A stretch of 64,000 bases of DNA from Photobacterium aphoticum (GCF_001029435.1 NZ_LDOV01000025.1:1-64000); one strand, 5' to 3'; shown: positions 26,884 through 35,974, counted from the first letter of the stretch. Program-made: numbers and translations. The notes: a model not told the origin generated them from the letters alone.

Positions 26884-27345
26884 ATGGCCGATTTAGATAA
26901 AACTGACAGAACATTATTACGTCTGCTGCAACAAGACGGCACGTTAGCATTGGCGGAACTGGCCGATGCGGTGAATTTGACCACCACACCGTGTTGGAAG
27001 CGTCTTAAGCGTTTGGAAGAAAGTGGTATTTTGCGTCAGCGCGTAGCCTTGTTGGATCCGGTGAAACTGGGTTTGTCATTCACGGCTTTTGTGCAAATCA
27101 AAACCAGCAACCATTCCAAAGAGTGGTACCACTCCTTTGTTGAAACCGTGGCGGAGTTTCCGGAAGTGATGGAGTTTTACCGCATGGCCGGCGAGTATGA
27201 CTACATGATGAAAGTGCAGGTGGCCGATATGTCGGCGTTTGATCAGTTCTACAAGAAACTGGTTAACAGTATTGAAGGGCTGACCAATGTGACGTCAACC
27301 TTTGCCATGGAACCACTGAAATACACCACGGCCTTGCCGGTATAG
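26884..27345 (+). CDS. decR: Lrp/AsnC-family cysteine-responsive regulator DecR (CyuR, YbaO)
   Basis: Transcription regulator of about 153 residues with an N-terminal helix-turn-helix ([25 protein letters not shown]) and a C-terminal ligand-binding RAM domain ([16 protein letters not shown]: [18 protein letters not shown]). It is strikingly similar to E. coli DecR (YbaO) from end to end, including the final [13 protein letters not shown] start at ATG 26884 ([12 protein letters not shown]), which aligns with E. coli, instead of GTG 26872. In E. coli DecR senses cysteine and controls cysteine desulfidation genes. Here the likely target is the divergent desulfhydrase gene, and mdlAB lie downstream as in E. 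coli. Confidence 0.9.
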   Translation: MADLDKTDRTLLRLLQQDGTLALAELADAVNLTTTPCWKRLKRLEESGILRQRVALLDPVKLGLSFTAFVQIKTSNHSKEWYHSFVETVAEFPEVMEFYRMAGEYDYMMKVQVADMSAFDQFYKKLVNSIEGLTNVTSTFAMEPLKYTTALPV

Positions 27346-27539
27346 TTTTACCTTTATCATCCATGTGTTTGTGTGTTTTTTGACCGCTTCAGTGCGGTGG
27401 TGTGCCTTGTTGAGCGGATCCTTTTCAAAGAAATGCCCGCGCTACATTACAACGGGAACGGAATTTGTGAAGGTGGCCGAACAGTCAGGATGCTGGCTGA
27501 TGTAGACCATTGCCGTTAACGATAACAAGGAGCATACAC

Positions 27540-27767
27540 ATGGAATTCCAGTTTCTGCGTAAAGACAAGGCCTACACCTACCTCGACATGCACGCCGCAT
27601 CGTTTGAAGAAGAAAAAGCCCAACTGCAAGCACAAGGATGGGAGCTGGCTGAAGTGATTGAAGCGGTCAGTAAAAAAGCGGCGATTGAGCAATACCAATC
27701 CAGCAACACTAACTTTGCGGCCAGAGCGGCGGCAGTGGGGGCGGCCATCGGCTTTTTTGGCAGTTAA
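27540..27767 (+). CDS. Small protein of unknown function (75 aa)
   Basis: A 75-residue protein starting at ATG 27540 with a good Shine-Dalgarno (AAGGAG, 8 bases upstream). The first two thirds are charged and probably helical (EEEKAQLQAQGWELAEV). The C-terminal 15 residues are small and hydrophobic (AARAAAVGAAIGFFGS), perhaps a membrane-contacting tail. I do not recognise the family. It sits between decR and mdlA in the same direction, separated from each by 180-190 bases, so it may have its own promoter. Coding is supported by the ribosome site and codon use and not by homology. Confidence 0.65.
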   Translation: MEFQFLRKDKAYTYLDMHAASFEEEKAQLQAQGWELAEVIEAVSKKAAIEQYQSSNTNFAARAAAVGAAIGFFGS

Positions 27768-27951
27768 TGGTGGCCGATAACGGCGATGAGAGGGTGATCG
27801 GCAAGCGGTGAGCTTTCCCCTGTTAAAACAGACAGATCTGCTGCTTTTTCTGCGTTTAACTGATTGATTTATAGCCAGCTATATTCGCATAATGGAGGAT
27901 TAGCGGGCGTGTGCACGGAGGCACGCAGCAATCATCGCAGGGAGGAAGCAG

Positions 27952-29745
27952 ATGCAGGTCTTTTGGCAACTTCGGTGGTATTTCCACCAACAGTGGCGTC
28001 GCTATTGCGGCGCCATCGCGATCTTAGTGATCGTGGCATTATTTGAGCTGCTGCCTCCCCGAGTCATTGGCTGGGTGGTTGATGGCGTGGTCAGCGGCGA
28101 CATGACATCGTCGGAATTACTGGGCTGGCTTGGTGGATTGGCCGCGCTGTGGGCGTGTGTGTATTTTCTGCGTATTATTTGGCGTTGCTGGTTGTTTGGT
28201 GCGGCTTATGAGCTGGGCACGGTACTGCGCAACCGCCTCTACAAACATTTCTCTTCTCATCCTCCGGTGTTTTTTGAACGTCACAAAACCGGCGACTTGA
28301 TGGCGCGATCCACCAATGATGTGAATGCGGTGGTAATGACCGCCGGCGAAGGCGTACTGACGGCAGCGGATTCTTTGATCACCGGTTTGACCGTGCTGTT
28401 TATCATGACCGCCACCATCAGCTGGGAGCTCACCGTGTTAGCGCTGCTGCCCATGCCGATCATGGCCATTGTGGTGTTCTTTTTAGGCCGTCAACTGCAT
28501 ACCCGTTTTTCTGCGTCGCAAGCGGCGTTTTCCGATCTCACTGACAGTGCACAAGAAAGCCTGAACGGGGTGCGGATGATCCGTGCCTTTGGGTTGGAGC
28601 AACGCCAACAGCGGGACTTTTCGGCGGTGGTGGATCAGGTCGGGGAGAAAAACATGGCCGTGGCGCAGGTGGATGCCAAGTTTGATCCGGTGATCCAAAT
28701 TGCCATTGGTATGTCGTTTTTCCTCAGTATTGCCGGGGGCGGGTATATGGTCTCGCAGGGGCAGTTAACGCTCGGGGATCTGACCGCGTTTACCCTCTAT
28801 CAAGGTTTGATGATTTGGCCGATGCTGGCGCTGGCTTGGCTGTTTAACATTTTGGAGCGGGGCTCGGCGGCGTGGAAGCGTCTGCAGCAGTTGTTTGATC
28901 AACAACCGGAGATCGTCAGTGGCGCACAGCCGCTGTCTTTGCAGCAACAACCGCTGTCGGTAGCGATTGAGCAATTCTGCTGGCAAGGACAAAACCAGCC
29001 CGCGTTAGCCAATGTGCACTTTGAGTTAGCCGCCGGAAAAATGCTGGGGTTGGCCGGGCCAATTGGCAGCGGTAAGTCCACCTTATTGGCGTTATTGCTG
29101 CGCCAGCAAGAATTGCAGGACGGGCAGATCCGCTACGGTGACGTGCCGCTGCGAGAGGCGAATCTGGAACACTGGCGCAGCCGGTTTGCGGTGGTCAGCC
29201 AGACGCCGTTTCTGTTTTCCCGCTCCATTGCTGACAACATTGCCCTGGGCGATCCGTCTGCCAGCATGAGTGCCATTCGCGCGGCAGCACAAGCGGCCTG
29301 TATCGACAGCGATATCATGCAGTTCCCGCAAGGGTACGACACCTTAGTTGGTGAGAAAGGTATTACTTTATCCGGCGGGCAGAAACAGCGGATCGCCATT
29401 GCCCGTGCCTTGTTGTTAGAGGCGGAAATTCTGGTATTGGATGATGCACTTTCAGCCGTAGACGGTAAAACCGAATACCAGATCTTGCAGAACTTACGTG
29501 GGCAGGATCAGCGAGGGCAAAACGCTTTCAGACAAAACAAGGAAAGTAACAGCAAGCCGGATCGCACTGTGATCGTGATTGCCCACCGTCTGACAGCCTT
29601 GGAAGCGGCCGACGATATTTTGGTGTTGCACCAAGGGCAGATCAGCGAGCAAGGCACCCATGCATCCTTGCTGCAAGATAACAACTGGTACGCCGAAATG
29701 TACCGCTATCAGAAACTGGAACAAGCGATTGAGGGGGCAGAATGA
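27952..29745 (+). CDS. mdlA: Heterodimeric ABC exporter subunit MdlA
   Basis: Fused membrane and ATPase half-transporter, 597 residues. Six transmembrane helices span about residues 15-300. The ATPase domain has Walker A GPIGSGKST (about 369-377), signature LSGGQKQR and Walker B ILVLDDALSAVD, where Asp replaces the usual catalytic Glu. A polar insertion of about 20 residues (NAFRQNKESNSKPD region) sits before the H-loop IVIAHRL and is absent from E. coli MdlA as I remember it. GGAGG precedes the ATG. The stop overlaps the mdlB start (ATGA). Order decR-mdlA-mdlB is as in E. coli. Substrate unknown; multidrug or lipid-like export is commonly proposed. Confidence 0.92.
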   Translation: MQVFWQLRWYFHQQWRRYCGAIAILVIVALFELLPPRVIGWVVDGVVSGDMTSSELLGWLGGLAALWACVYFLRIIWRCWLFGAAYELGTVLRNRLYKHFSSHPPVFFERHKTGDLMARSTNDVNAVVMTAGEGVLTAADSLITGLTVLFIMTATISWELTVLALLPMPIMAIVVFFLGRQLHTRFSASQAAFSDLTDSAQESLNGVRMIRAFGLEQRQQRDFSAVVDQVGEKNMAVAQVDAKFDPVIQIAIGMSFFLSIAGGGYMVSQGQLTLGDLTAFTLYQGLMIWPMLALAWLFNILERGSAAWKRLQQLFDQQPEIVSGAQPLSLQQQPLSVAIEQFCWQGQNQPALANVHFELAAGKMLGLAGPIGSGKSTLLALLLRQQELQDGQIRYGDVPLREANLEHWRSRFAVVSQTPFLFSRSIADNIALGDPSASMSAIRAAAQAACIDSDIMQFPQGYDTLVGEKGITLSGGQKQRIAIARALLLEAEILVLDDALSAVDGKTEYQILQNLRGQDQRGQNAFRQNKESNSKPDRTVIVIAHRLTALEAADDILVLHQGQISEQGTHASLLQDNNWYAEMYRYQKLEQAIEGAE

Positions 29746-31586
29746 CGGTGCAACAAGAACGTGTGAACACAGCCGTACTCAAACGCCTGTTACGCTATGC
29801 TCTGGCCGATAAACGTAAGCTCACCATTGCGGTGGTACTGCTGTTTTTGGCTTCGCTGGCGGATGTGTCTGGCCCGTGGTTGATTCAGCACTTTATTGAT
29901 CACCACATCGCGACCGATGATTACCCGATGGCTGCTGTCGGCACATTGGCTGCCGCGTATGTCATTCTCATGATCATGGCGGCCTGGCTGCGCTATTTGC
30001 AGGCATTGCGGTTTAACGAGCTGGCCATTGATGTGGTGCAAACTGTGCGTAAGCAGTTGTTTGAAAAAGTCATCAACCAGCCCTTGTCGGCGTTTGATTA
30101 TGTGCCGTCGGGGCAGTTGATCTCCCGTATTACCAACGACACCGAGTCCCTGAAAGATTTCTATGTGCAGGTGATTGGCACCGTGCTGAAAAACGTCACG
30201 TTGATCGTGGTGATGCTGGTGGTCATGAGCCTACTCAGCTGGCGCTTAACCTTGGTGGTGTTGTGTTTGCTGCCTGTGGTGCTGGGCGTGATGGTGCTGT
30301 ATCAACGCAAAAGCGCACCGGCGTACCGCAAAATGCGTGATCTGCTGGCAGATATCAATGCCTCAATGAGTGAGTCGATTCAGGGCATGAGTCTGGTGCA
30401 GTTGATGCGACAGGAAAAAGCCTTCTATCAGCAGTTCTCAGCGTTGACCGACGATCATCTGCAAGCCCAGCGCAGCATGGTGACCTTGAACGGCTTTATG
30501 TTGCGCCCGTTGATTGATTTGCTCTCTGGCGTGGCCTTGCTGTCGTTGGTGGCTTTGTTTGGGGTCAGCGGGCTGGAGCTGATTGGTGTGGGGGTGTTGT
30601 ACGCCTTCATCAGTTACTTAGGCCGGGTGACTGAGCCATTGATTGAACTGACCCAGCAACTGTCGTTGTTACAACAGGCACTGGTGGCCAGTGAGCGTAT
30701 TTTTGGTTTCATTGATACCCGTCAGCAAGCCTACGGCGATGACATCCAACCGCTCACCTCGGGGCATCTGGCCTGTGAGCAGGTGAACTTCAGCTACGAT
30801 GGCAAACAACCAGTGTTGCAGCATATCAACGTGACCTTGCCGCACTGTGGTTTTCTGGCACTGGTCGGCCATACCGGCAGCGGAAAAAGTACCTTGGCCT
30901 CATTAATGATGGGCTTTTATCCGCCGGGTGACGGGCAAATTTTATTGGATCAGCGTCCGTTAGCCAGTTTGTCCCATGATGTACTGCGTGACGGGATCGC
31001 CATGGTGCAGCAAGATCCGCATATTCTCAGTGCCTCGGTGCGCGATAACATCACCTTGGGGCGTCCGTTAGTGTCGTCGTCAGGTGTGGCGTTAGGCAAA
31101 GAGGAGGAAGATGCGGTGATCTGGCAGGCGCTGGACACGGTCGGCTTGGCCACTCAGGTACGTGCCTATGCAAAAGGGCTGGATACGCTGTTGGGCAGTG
31201 GCGGGGCGAATCTTTCTGCCGGACAAAAACAGTTGCTGGCACTGGCACGGGTGTTGGTGTGTAAACCCAAAGTGCTGATCTTGGACGAAGCCACCGCCAA
31301 TATCGACTCCGGTACCGAGCAACACATTCAGCGCGCCTTGCATGCGTTGCGCCAAGACATGAGCATTGTGGTGATTGCGCACCGTTTATCGACCATCATC
31401 GAGGCGGATGAAATTCTGGTGCTCAGTCATGGCGAAGTGCTGGAGCGCGGCGAACACCGCCAACTGTTGGCACAACAAGGGCATTACTGGCAGATGTACC
31501 AGTTGCAACAGGCCGGCGAGCATTTGCAGCAATTGGAAGCCGAAAGCCTGACAGAAACGGTGTCGGAAGCGCCCGTTTCGGATTAG
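29742..31586 (+). CDS. mdlB: Heterodimeric ABC exporter subunit MdlB
   Basis: Partner half-transporter of 614 residues. Six transmembrane helices fill the first 310 residues. The ATPase domain has Walker A GHTGSGKST (about 376-384), a variant signature LSAGQKQL, and Walker B VLILDEATANID with the catalytic Glu, then H-loop VIAHRLST. With MdlA this makes one competent ATP site (MdlB Walker motifs plus MdlA LSGGQ) and one degenerate site. A Gln/Leu/Glu-rich C-terminal tail follows the ATPase domain. Translation is coupled to mdlA by a 4-base overlap. E. coli has glnK-amtB next; here tesB follows on the other strand. Confidence 0.92.
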   Translation: MTVQQERVNTAVLKRLLRYALADKRKLTIAVVLLFLASLADVSGPWLIQHFIDHHIATDDYPMAAVGTLAAAYVILMIMAAWLRYLQALRFNELAIDVVQTVRKQLFEKVINQPLSAFDYVPSGQLISRITNDTESLKDFYVQVIGTVLKNVTLIVVMLVVMSLLSWRLTLVVLCLLPVVLGVMVLYQRKSAPAYRKMRDLLADINASMSESIQGMSLVQLMRQEKAFYQQFSALTDDHLQAQRSMVTLNGFMLRPLIDLLSGVALLSLVALFGVSGLELIGVGVLYAFISYLGRVTEPLIELTQQLSLLQQALVASERIFGFIDTRQQAYGDDIQPLTSGHLACEQVNFSYDGKQPVLQHINVTLPHCGFLALVGHTGSGKSTLASLMMGFYPPGDGQILLDQRPLASLSHDVLRDGIAMVQQDPHILSASVRDNITLGRPLVSSSGVALGKEEEDAVIWQALDTVGLATQVRAYAKGLDTLLGSGGANLSAGQKQLLALARVLVCKPKVLILDEATANIDSGTEQHIQRALHALRQDMSIVVIAHRLSTIIEADEILVLSHGEVLERGEHRQLLAQQGHYWQMYQLQQAGEHLQQLEAESLTETVSEAPVSD

Positions 31587-31652
31587 TCTGTTTCGAAAAA
31601 GCTCATGGCGAAATAGCGCGGTGAGGGCTGATTTAAGCGGCTCCACAAGCCA

Positions 31653-31690
31653 TAAAAAACGGCGTAACAGTCTCAGACTGTTGCGCCGTT
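31653..31690 (-). terminator. Terminator of tesB (and probably mdlAB)
   Basis: The stem ACGGCGTAACAGTC / GACTGTTGCGCCGT (one mismatch) is followed on the minus strand by TTTTTTATGG. Its position between convergent genes lets it serve both. Confidence 0.85.
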
Positions 31691-31732
31691 GGTGTTTGTG
31701 ATGCGGTTTAGATGATCTGCGCCGAAAGCGAT

Positions 31733-32617
31733 TTAGTCAGCTTTCGACTCGCTCTGCATCGCCGTGTTACGGATCAACCCTTCTTGGGTGCTGGATGCCA
31801 CCAGTTCACCTTTCTGGTTGTAGATCTCGCCACGCACAAAGCCGCGTGCACCACTGGCTGACGGGCTATCAATCGCATACAGCAACCATTCGTCCATACG
31901 GAACGGACGGTGGTACCACATCGCATGGTCAATCGTAGCCACTTTCATTTTCGGCGTCAGCAAACTCACCCCGTGCGGCTGCATTGCCGTGGTTAAAAAG
32001 CCCCAGTCAGAGGCATAAGCCAGCAGGTATTGGTGAATACGCGGATCATCCGGCATCTCGCCATTGGCTTTGATCCACAAGTACTGCTTGGCTTCCATCG
32101 GTTGCGGTGCGAGCGGATTGATCGGGTTCACCGGACGTACCTCAAACGGACGTTCGCGGCTGAAGGTTTCCGCCACCACTTTTGGCAGGTAGTGGGCGAT
32201 TTTCTTAACCAGATCCTGCTCAGACGGGAGGTTTTCAAACGACGGCACTTGCGGCATTGGTGAGTGGTGATCAAACCCGGCTTCACCGATCTGATAAGAC
32301 GCAGTGAGGTAGAAAATCGGTCGGCCAAACTGAATCGCTTTTACGCGGCGGGTACTGAAACTCACCCCATCACGCAGGTTTTCAACGTCATAGATGATAG
32401 GTTTAAGTGGATCGCCTGCACGCAGGAAGTAACTGTGGAAAGAATGGAGTTGGCGTTCAGCGTCAACGGTCTCCTTGGCGGCGGATAACGACTGACCCAA
32501 TACTTGGCCTCCGTAGACCTGGGGCAGGCCTAAATGCTCACTTTGGCCTCGGAACAATCCTTGCTCAAGCTGCTCGAGATGTAGCAGAGTGAGAAGTTCA
32601 TTCAGTTCTTTGCTCAT
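31733..32617 (-). CDS. tesB: Acyl-CoA thioesterase II
   Basis: Double hot-dog thioesterase hydrolysing medium- and long-chain acyl-CoA, 294 residues (E. coli 286). Start ATG 32617 ([16 protein letters not shown]) has GGAG upstream and aligns with the family; a much longer frame upstream is not coding. Recognisable parts are [43 protein letters not shown], and near the C-terminus [18 protein letters not shown] and [11 protein letters not shown] with the catalytic Gln. The neighbour ybaY is divergent, as in E. coli. The enzyme fits with the beta-oxidation genes of the window but has no FadR-like site that I could find. Confidence 0.95.
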   Translation of the reverse strand: MSKELNELLTLLHLEQLEQGLFRGQSEHLGLPQVYGGQVLGQSLSAAKETVDAERQLHSFHSYFLRAGDPLKPIIYDVENLRDGVSFSTRRVKAIQFGRPIFYLTASYQIGEAGFDHHSPMPQVPSFENLPSEQDLVKKIAHYLPKVVAETFSRERPFEVRPVNPINPLAPQPMEAKQYLWIKANGEMPDDPRIHQYLLAYASDWGFLTTAMQPHGVSLLTPKMKVATIDHAMWYHRPFRMDEWLLYAIDSPSASGARGFVRGEIYNQKGELVASSTQEGLIRNTAMQSESKAD

Positions 32618-32830
32618 CGGGACTCCATAAATAATGTTATCATTGCGCCAAGGAAGGTATCGCCGATGCCCCCGTCGCGCAAGCACTGTGTCCGGTGCGG
32701 CGGCGGTTGTGCGCCATTGGCCTGAACATACCTCAACAGGCATTCGCCGTATCATCATTCAGTTTTATATTAAGTTCAAGTGCTTACCTAGCCTTATTCC
32801 CACGCTATGGAAAGCCCAACAGGAGACATC

Positions 32831-33250
32831 ATGAAAAAGGTTTTCACTCTGATTTCAGCATTGGCTGCGGCATTGGCGATCTCTGCGTGTACCACCATTA
32901 AAAGCACAGACAGCGGTGTTGAAAATGTGACCGGTACCGTGAGCTACCGTGAGCGCATCGCGCTGCCAGACAACGCGCGAGTGACCGTGACACTGGCAGA
33001 TGTGTCTAAAATGGATGTCGCAGCAGAAGTGATCAGCAGCCACGCGTTCCTGACCGAAGGTCAGCAAATCCCGTTTAATTACCAGTTGACGTTCGTACGT
33101 GACGAAATTCAGCCGAACCATACTTACGCGGTAAGTGCGCGCATTGAAGCGGACGGCAAACTGCTTTTCACGACGGATACGGCTAACCACGTGATCACCG
33201 ATGAAGCGAAAACGCTGAAAAAAGATCTGCGTTTGGTGAAAGTGCAGTAA
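32831..33250 (+). CDS. ybaY: YbaY-family lipoprotein
   Basis: Lipoprotein of 139 residues with signal peptide and lipobox (ALAISAC, Cys20). The body is a YbaY/YscW-type beta-sandwich (GTVSYRERIALPDNARVTVTLADVS, then QIPFNYQLTF and NHTYAVSARIE). E. coli YbaY is a glycoprotein/lipoprotein of unknown function found between tesB and ybaZ, the same neighbours as here. AGGAG precedes the ATG at 32831. Residue +2 after Cys is Thr, so outer-membrane sorting is expected. Confidence 0.92.
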   Translation: MKKVFTLISALAAALAISACTTIKSTDSGVENVTGTVSYRERIALPDNARVTVTLADVSKMDVAAEVISSHAFLTEGQQIPFNYQLTFVRDEIQPNHTYAVSARIEADGKLLFTTDTANHVITDEAKTLKKDLRLVKVQ

Positions 33251-33278
33251 GGATAAACGCCTTATTCGAATTGGCCTG

Positions 33279-33593
33279 TTACGCCCGTGACAGGCCATCC
33301 CAACGGTATGTCGCGAGCCGAATTTTACCGGCTGCGGAGACCTCAACGCCTTCGGCTAACAATTTTTGTCGTTGGCGTTGTAAATCACTTCCCGTCATAG
33401 AAATCTCCCCCTTTGCGTTAATCACCCGGTGCCACGGCAGGGTAGACCCTTCCGGCAACGTCGCCATTAAACGGCCGACTTGGCGTGCATAACCCGGAAA
33501 ACCGGCAAACTTGGCGATATCCCCATACGTTGATACCTGACCAGATGGAATTTGGTGAACTTGGGTGTAGATTTGACCCGCAAAATCATCCAT
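33279..33593 (-). CDS. atl: Alkyltransferase-like protein (Atl, YbaZ)
   Basis: MGMT-fold protein of 104 residues without the alkyl-accepting Cys: the active-site motif reads LPWHRVINAKGEI where O6-alkylguanine transferases have PCHRV. This Trp replacement defines the ATL family, which binds O6-alkylguanine in DNA, flips it out and hands the lesion to nucleotide excision repair. The helix-turn-helix (STYGDIAKFAGFPGYARQVGR) carries the Tyr and Arg finger used for base flipping. The gene is convergent with ybaY, 28 bases apart, as in E. coli ybaY/ybaZ. Confidence 0.94.
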   Translation of the reverse strand: MDDFAGQIYTQVHQIPSGQVSTYGDIAKFAGFPGYARQVGRLMATLPEGSTLPWHRVINAKGEISMTGSDLQRQRQKLLAEGVEVSAAGKIRLATYRWDGLSRA

Positions 33594-33697
33594 ATTTATA
33601 CCTTGAACAAAAATAGACCGTTTGGGCTAAAAATAATGATGGCTGCATAATAATGCATTGATTTTATTGCGCTATCAGAACGCAAGGAGGCGCTGCC

Positions 33698-34432
33698 ATG
33701 TTGTATGCCGCGTTACTATTTATCGTCAGCATTATGCTGACCATTGTGGGGATCAGTGCGCTGGGGCAAAGTCAGGGAGACTTACCGGCGTTGGCATTAG
33801 CGATCCCTGCGTTATGGCTGCTCCCGCAGGGCGGCGTGTCAGCTTGGCTGTTATTGATTGGCCTTGGGGCGTACGGCATTGTGTTGCCGGAACAATCCCT
33901 CGCGCTGTCTGTCAGCCTGTTTATGATGATCCCCATCTTCTCTGTCAGTTTCTCCCCGAAAAGCCCGTGGCAATTGGGGGCGCTGTTGCTGTCCATCGTG
34001 TTAGCCATGGACGTGGGCCTGATGGCACTGCAAAGCGAAGGCAAACTGGCCGGCACACCGACCGCCACCATTGTACAGATTATTGCGGTCGGGGTGATAT
34101 GGGTAGCGCTGCGCAGTTGGCGCGCGGTGGAAGGCAATACCTGGTGGCCGGTGTTCTTGGTGGTGCCATTGTGGGTCGGGGGCATGGAACATGCCGCTTT
34201 AGTAGCCTTGTGTGTAACCGGCTTACTGGCGACCTTGCAAGGCATGCTCAACACGTCGCTGAAAGAGTGGGTACCCCGCATGGGCTGGATTCTGCCCGCC
34301 ATTGGCTTTGCCACTATCGTCCTCATTCCGTGGTTTGAGGTTCCGAACCCGGTGCTGGTGGCGTGGTTGCTGATCCTCGGCGGCGCATTGCTGGGTGAAT
34401 ACCTGCTCGAAGATCAGGAAGAAGAAGTGTAG
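33698..34432 (+). CDS. Multi-pass membrane protein of unknown function
   Basis: A 244-residue integral membrane protein with about eight hydrophobic segments (from MLYAALLFIVSIMLTIVG to PNPVLVAWLLILGGALLGEYLL), ending in an acidic tail (EDQEEEV). A strong ribosome site (AAGGAGG) precedes ATG 33698. No family motif is recognised. Another long frame across the same DNA lacks such features and is a shadow. It stands alone between the Atl gene (divergent) and ffs. Whether it is common in Vibrionaceae cannot be decided here. Confidence 0.8.
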   Translation: MLYAALLFIVSIMLTIVGISALGQSQGDLPALALAIPALWLLPQGGVSAWLLLIGLGAYGIVLPEQSLALSVSLFMMIPIFSVSFSPKSPWQLGALLLSIVLAMDVGLMALQSEGKLAGTPTATIVQIIAVGVIWVALRSWRAVEGNTWWPVFLVVPLWVGGMEHAALVALCVTGLLATLQGMLNTSLKEWVPRMGWILPAIGFATIVLIPWFEVPNPVLVAWLLILGGALLGEYLLEDQEEEV

Positions 34433-34565
34433 GGCGCAAGGGTTATCGACGTACCGTTAGCCCGTTGCATAGCGGATAAAAGTGCTTGTGAATCATAAGA
34501 AAGCAGGGAATTGGCGGTAAGCGGACAATAAATCAGCAGTTGATGGCGGGAAGGCTAAACAGCCC

Positions 34566-34594
34566 TTGCAATCCCCCAAGGGATGACAGATAAT
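34566..34594 (+). promoter_or_regulatory. ffs: Promoter of ffs
   Basis: TTGCAA and GATAAT are spaced by exactly 17 bases. Transcription would begin near 34601, leaving a leader of about 30 bases to be removed, as RNase P does for E. coli 4.5S RNA. Confidence 0.7.
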
Positions 34595-34629
34595 CCTTCC
34601 CGTTCTCGCAAGAGACACAAAGAATCTAT

Positions 34630-34742
34630 GGAGGCCCCCATTGGTCCTCCCGCAACACTAACCTGTGAACTCGGCCAGGCCCGGAAGGGAGCAACCGCAG
34701 CAGGTGAGGTGTGTGCCGGGATGTGGCTGGTGGGGGCTTCCA
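34630..34742 (+). ncRNA. ffs: Signal recognition particle 4.5S RNA
   Basis: About 113 bases. Ends GGAGGCCCCC and GGGGGCTTCC pair. The conserved apical domain (GGCCAGGCCCGGAAGGGAGCA) contains the GGAA tetraloop and internal loops that bind Ffh, and GTGTGCCGGGATGTGGCTGG follows on the 3' side, closely like E. coli ffs. The RNA joins Ffh to target nascent membrane proteins. Position after the ybaY/ybaZ block is as in E. coli. Confidence 0.97.
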
Positions 34743-34941
34743 CCCATCTGAAATAAAGTTATTTTTCAATAGCTTATCTTCCCATAAGACATCCCTGTTA
34801 CAAATTATAGATCACAAAATAGATCGCGCCAGTATCACCTTGCCTATCTCTTCACGATCATTCTAATTCAGATATTCTCTCTCTTTTCAATTTGCATCAG
34901 TTTATCTCAACGGATCGCGGTCAGTGTATTTTAAGGCAAGA

Positions 34942-35529
34942 TTATCCTTCCCACTCCTCCAAGCGTTTCGGCTTGCCATGAACACTCGATTCGGCATAAC
35001 CCGTTTGTCGATAGTGGTAGTCTTGTTTGCCATTTGACTGGTATTGCTGGTTATAAAACATCAGTCGATTGCTGAGCTCGCTGTCGAGGTTCGCCATTGT
35101 CTTTTTTACACTGTCCTCAATGATAAAATCGCTGAATATACTTTCCCATATTACAACGTTCTTATTCTTCTGGTGCACGGAAACTTGTACGGCAACGCGA
35201 ACGGCAATTAAGCCGATAAACATACTCAGTGCTTTGCTGTGGCGGTGATAAATCGGTGCAAACGTGAATTCGCCTGACGCATTGGTTGTGGTCGTTACTT
35301 CCTGTTTTTTATCGAGATAATAGACAGAGAGGGTAACGGTCTGGTTGGCGAGCACCATACCGTCTTTTCTCAGTACGCCGCTGATAAAGGGAGAATGCAG
35401 TTTCATCTCATGGCGCAGTAGCTGTATTGCGATTAACGCCACCATACCCACCATTAACCAAGCGGCTAGGGTATCAAAGACCTTGATCAGTGAAATGATG
35501 GTATCGATAAAAGTCCATAGCCCGTCCAT
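34942..35529 (-). CDS. Membrane protein with carboxypeptidase-regulatory-like (DUF6795-like) domain
   Basis: A 195-residue protein. The N-terminus forms a hydrophobic segment (TLAAWLMVGMVALIAIQLL, about residues 20-38), then a small beta-sandwich: SPFISGVLRKDGMVLANQTV...EVTTTTNASGEFTFAPI, the pattern of transthyretin or DUF6795-type domains. A second hydrophobic stretch (ALSMFIGLIAVRVAVQVSV) lies at about 102-120, and the C-terminal third is polar with many Gln, Tyr and Asn. Function unknown. AGAGGGGAAG precedes the ATG. It is the first gene of an accessory stretch beyond ffs. Confidence 0.7.
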   Translation of the reverse strand: MDGLWTFIDTIISLIKVFDTLAAWLMVGMVALIAIQLLRHEMKLHSPFISGVLRKDGMVLANQTVTLSVYYLDKKQEVTTTTNASGEFTFAPIYHRHSKALSMFIGLIAVRVAVQVSVHQKNKNVVIWESIFSDFIIEDSVKKTMANLDSELSNRLMFYNQQYQSNGKQDYHYRQTGYAESSVHGKPKRLEEWEG

Positions 35530-35767
35530 GCTTCCCCTCTGTGAGTGATCAGCTTAAAGATGTGATAGTGCAAGCTGCAAAGCTGCGTGTTGCGATATCG
35601 TCAGTGACGTTGTGAATTCTCACATAGCAGTTTCTTTAAGCCAGTGACAGTGGGACTCGGTGTTCATTTGCTCGGCGTTGTTCACAGAATGGTGGTATTA
35701 GCGGCTTCACTGCCGCGCCTTCATTTTGCTAAAATCGAGAAGATGAATGGGAAAAAGGATTGCGGTC

Positions 35768-35974
35768 ATGACAACGCTGAAATTTACTGAACAAGCATTG
35801 CTTGAGGGGCTGACTCTTGAGAATGCGCATGCAGAACTTGCTGATACACCTAGCCTTCAAGAGTGGGACGCGATGCTAGAGTCTGCAGGATACATTGACG
35901 ACAGTGTATTCATGGACGATAAGAAAAGGTGGGACGCATTGAAATCGAAAGCCGCCCAAAAAGTGCATGATTAG
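35768..35974 (+). CDS. Small acidic protein of unknown function, antitoxin-tail-like
   Basis: A 68-residue acidic protein from ATG 35768. The segment ALLEGLTLENAHAELADTPS recalls the LLxGxTPENxH motif found in the toxin-binding tails of MazE/AbrB-type antitoxins, but there is no N-terminal SpoVT/AbrB DNA-binding domain and no toxin gene beside it. The rest (DDSVFMDDKKRWDALKSKAAQKVHD) is a charged helix. AAGGA lies about 9 bases before the start. It could be an orphan antitoxin remnant or an unrelated small protein. Confidence 0.5.
   Translation: MTTLKFTEQALLEGLTLENAHAELADTPSLQEWDAMLESAGYIDDSVFMDDKKRWDALKSKAAQKVHD

Noticed and set aside
33658..34338. 226-codon frame overlapping the membrane protein after Atl
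   Set aside because: Composition rich in Arg, His and Cys with no ribosome site; the other frame has a strong AAGGAGG and clean membrane segments.
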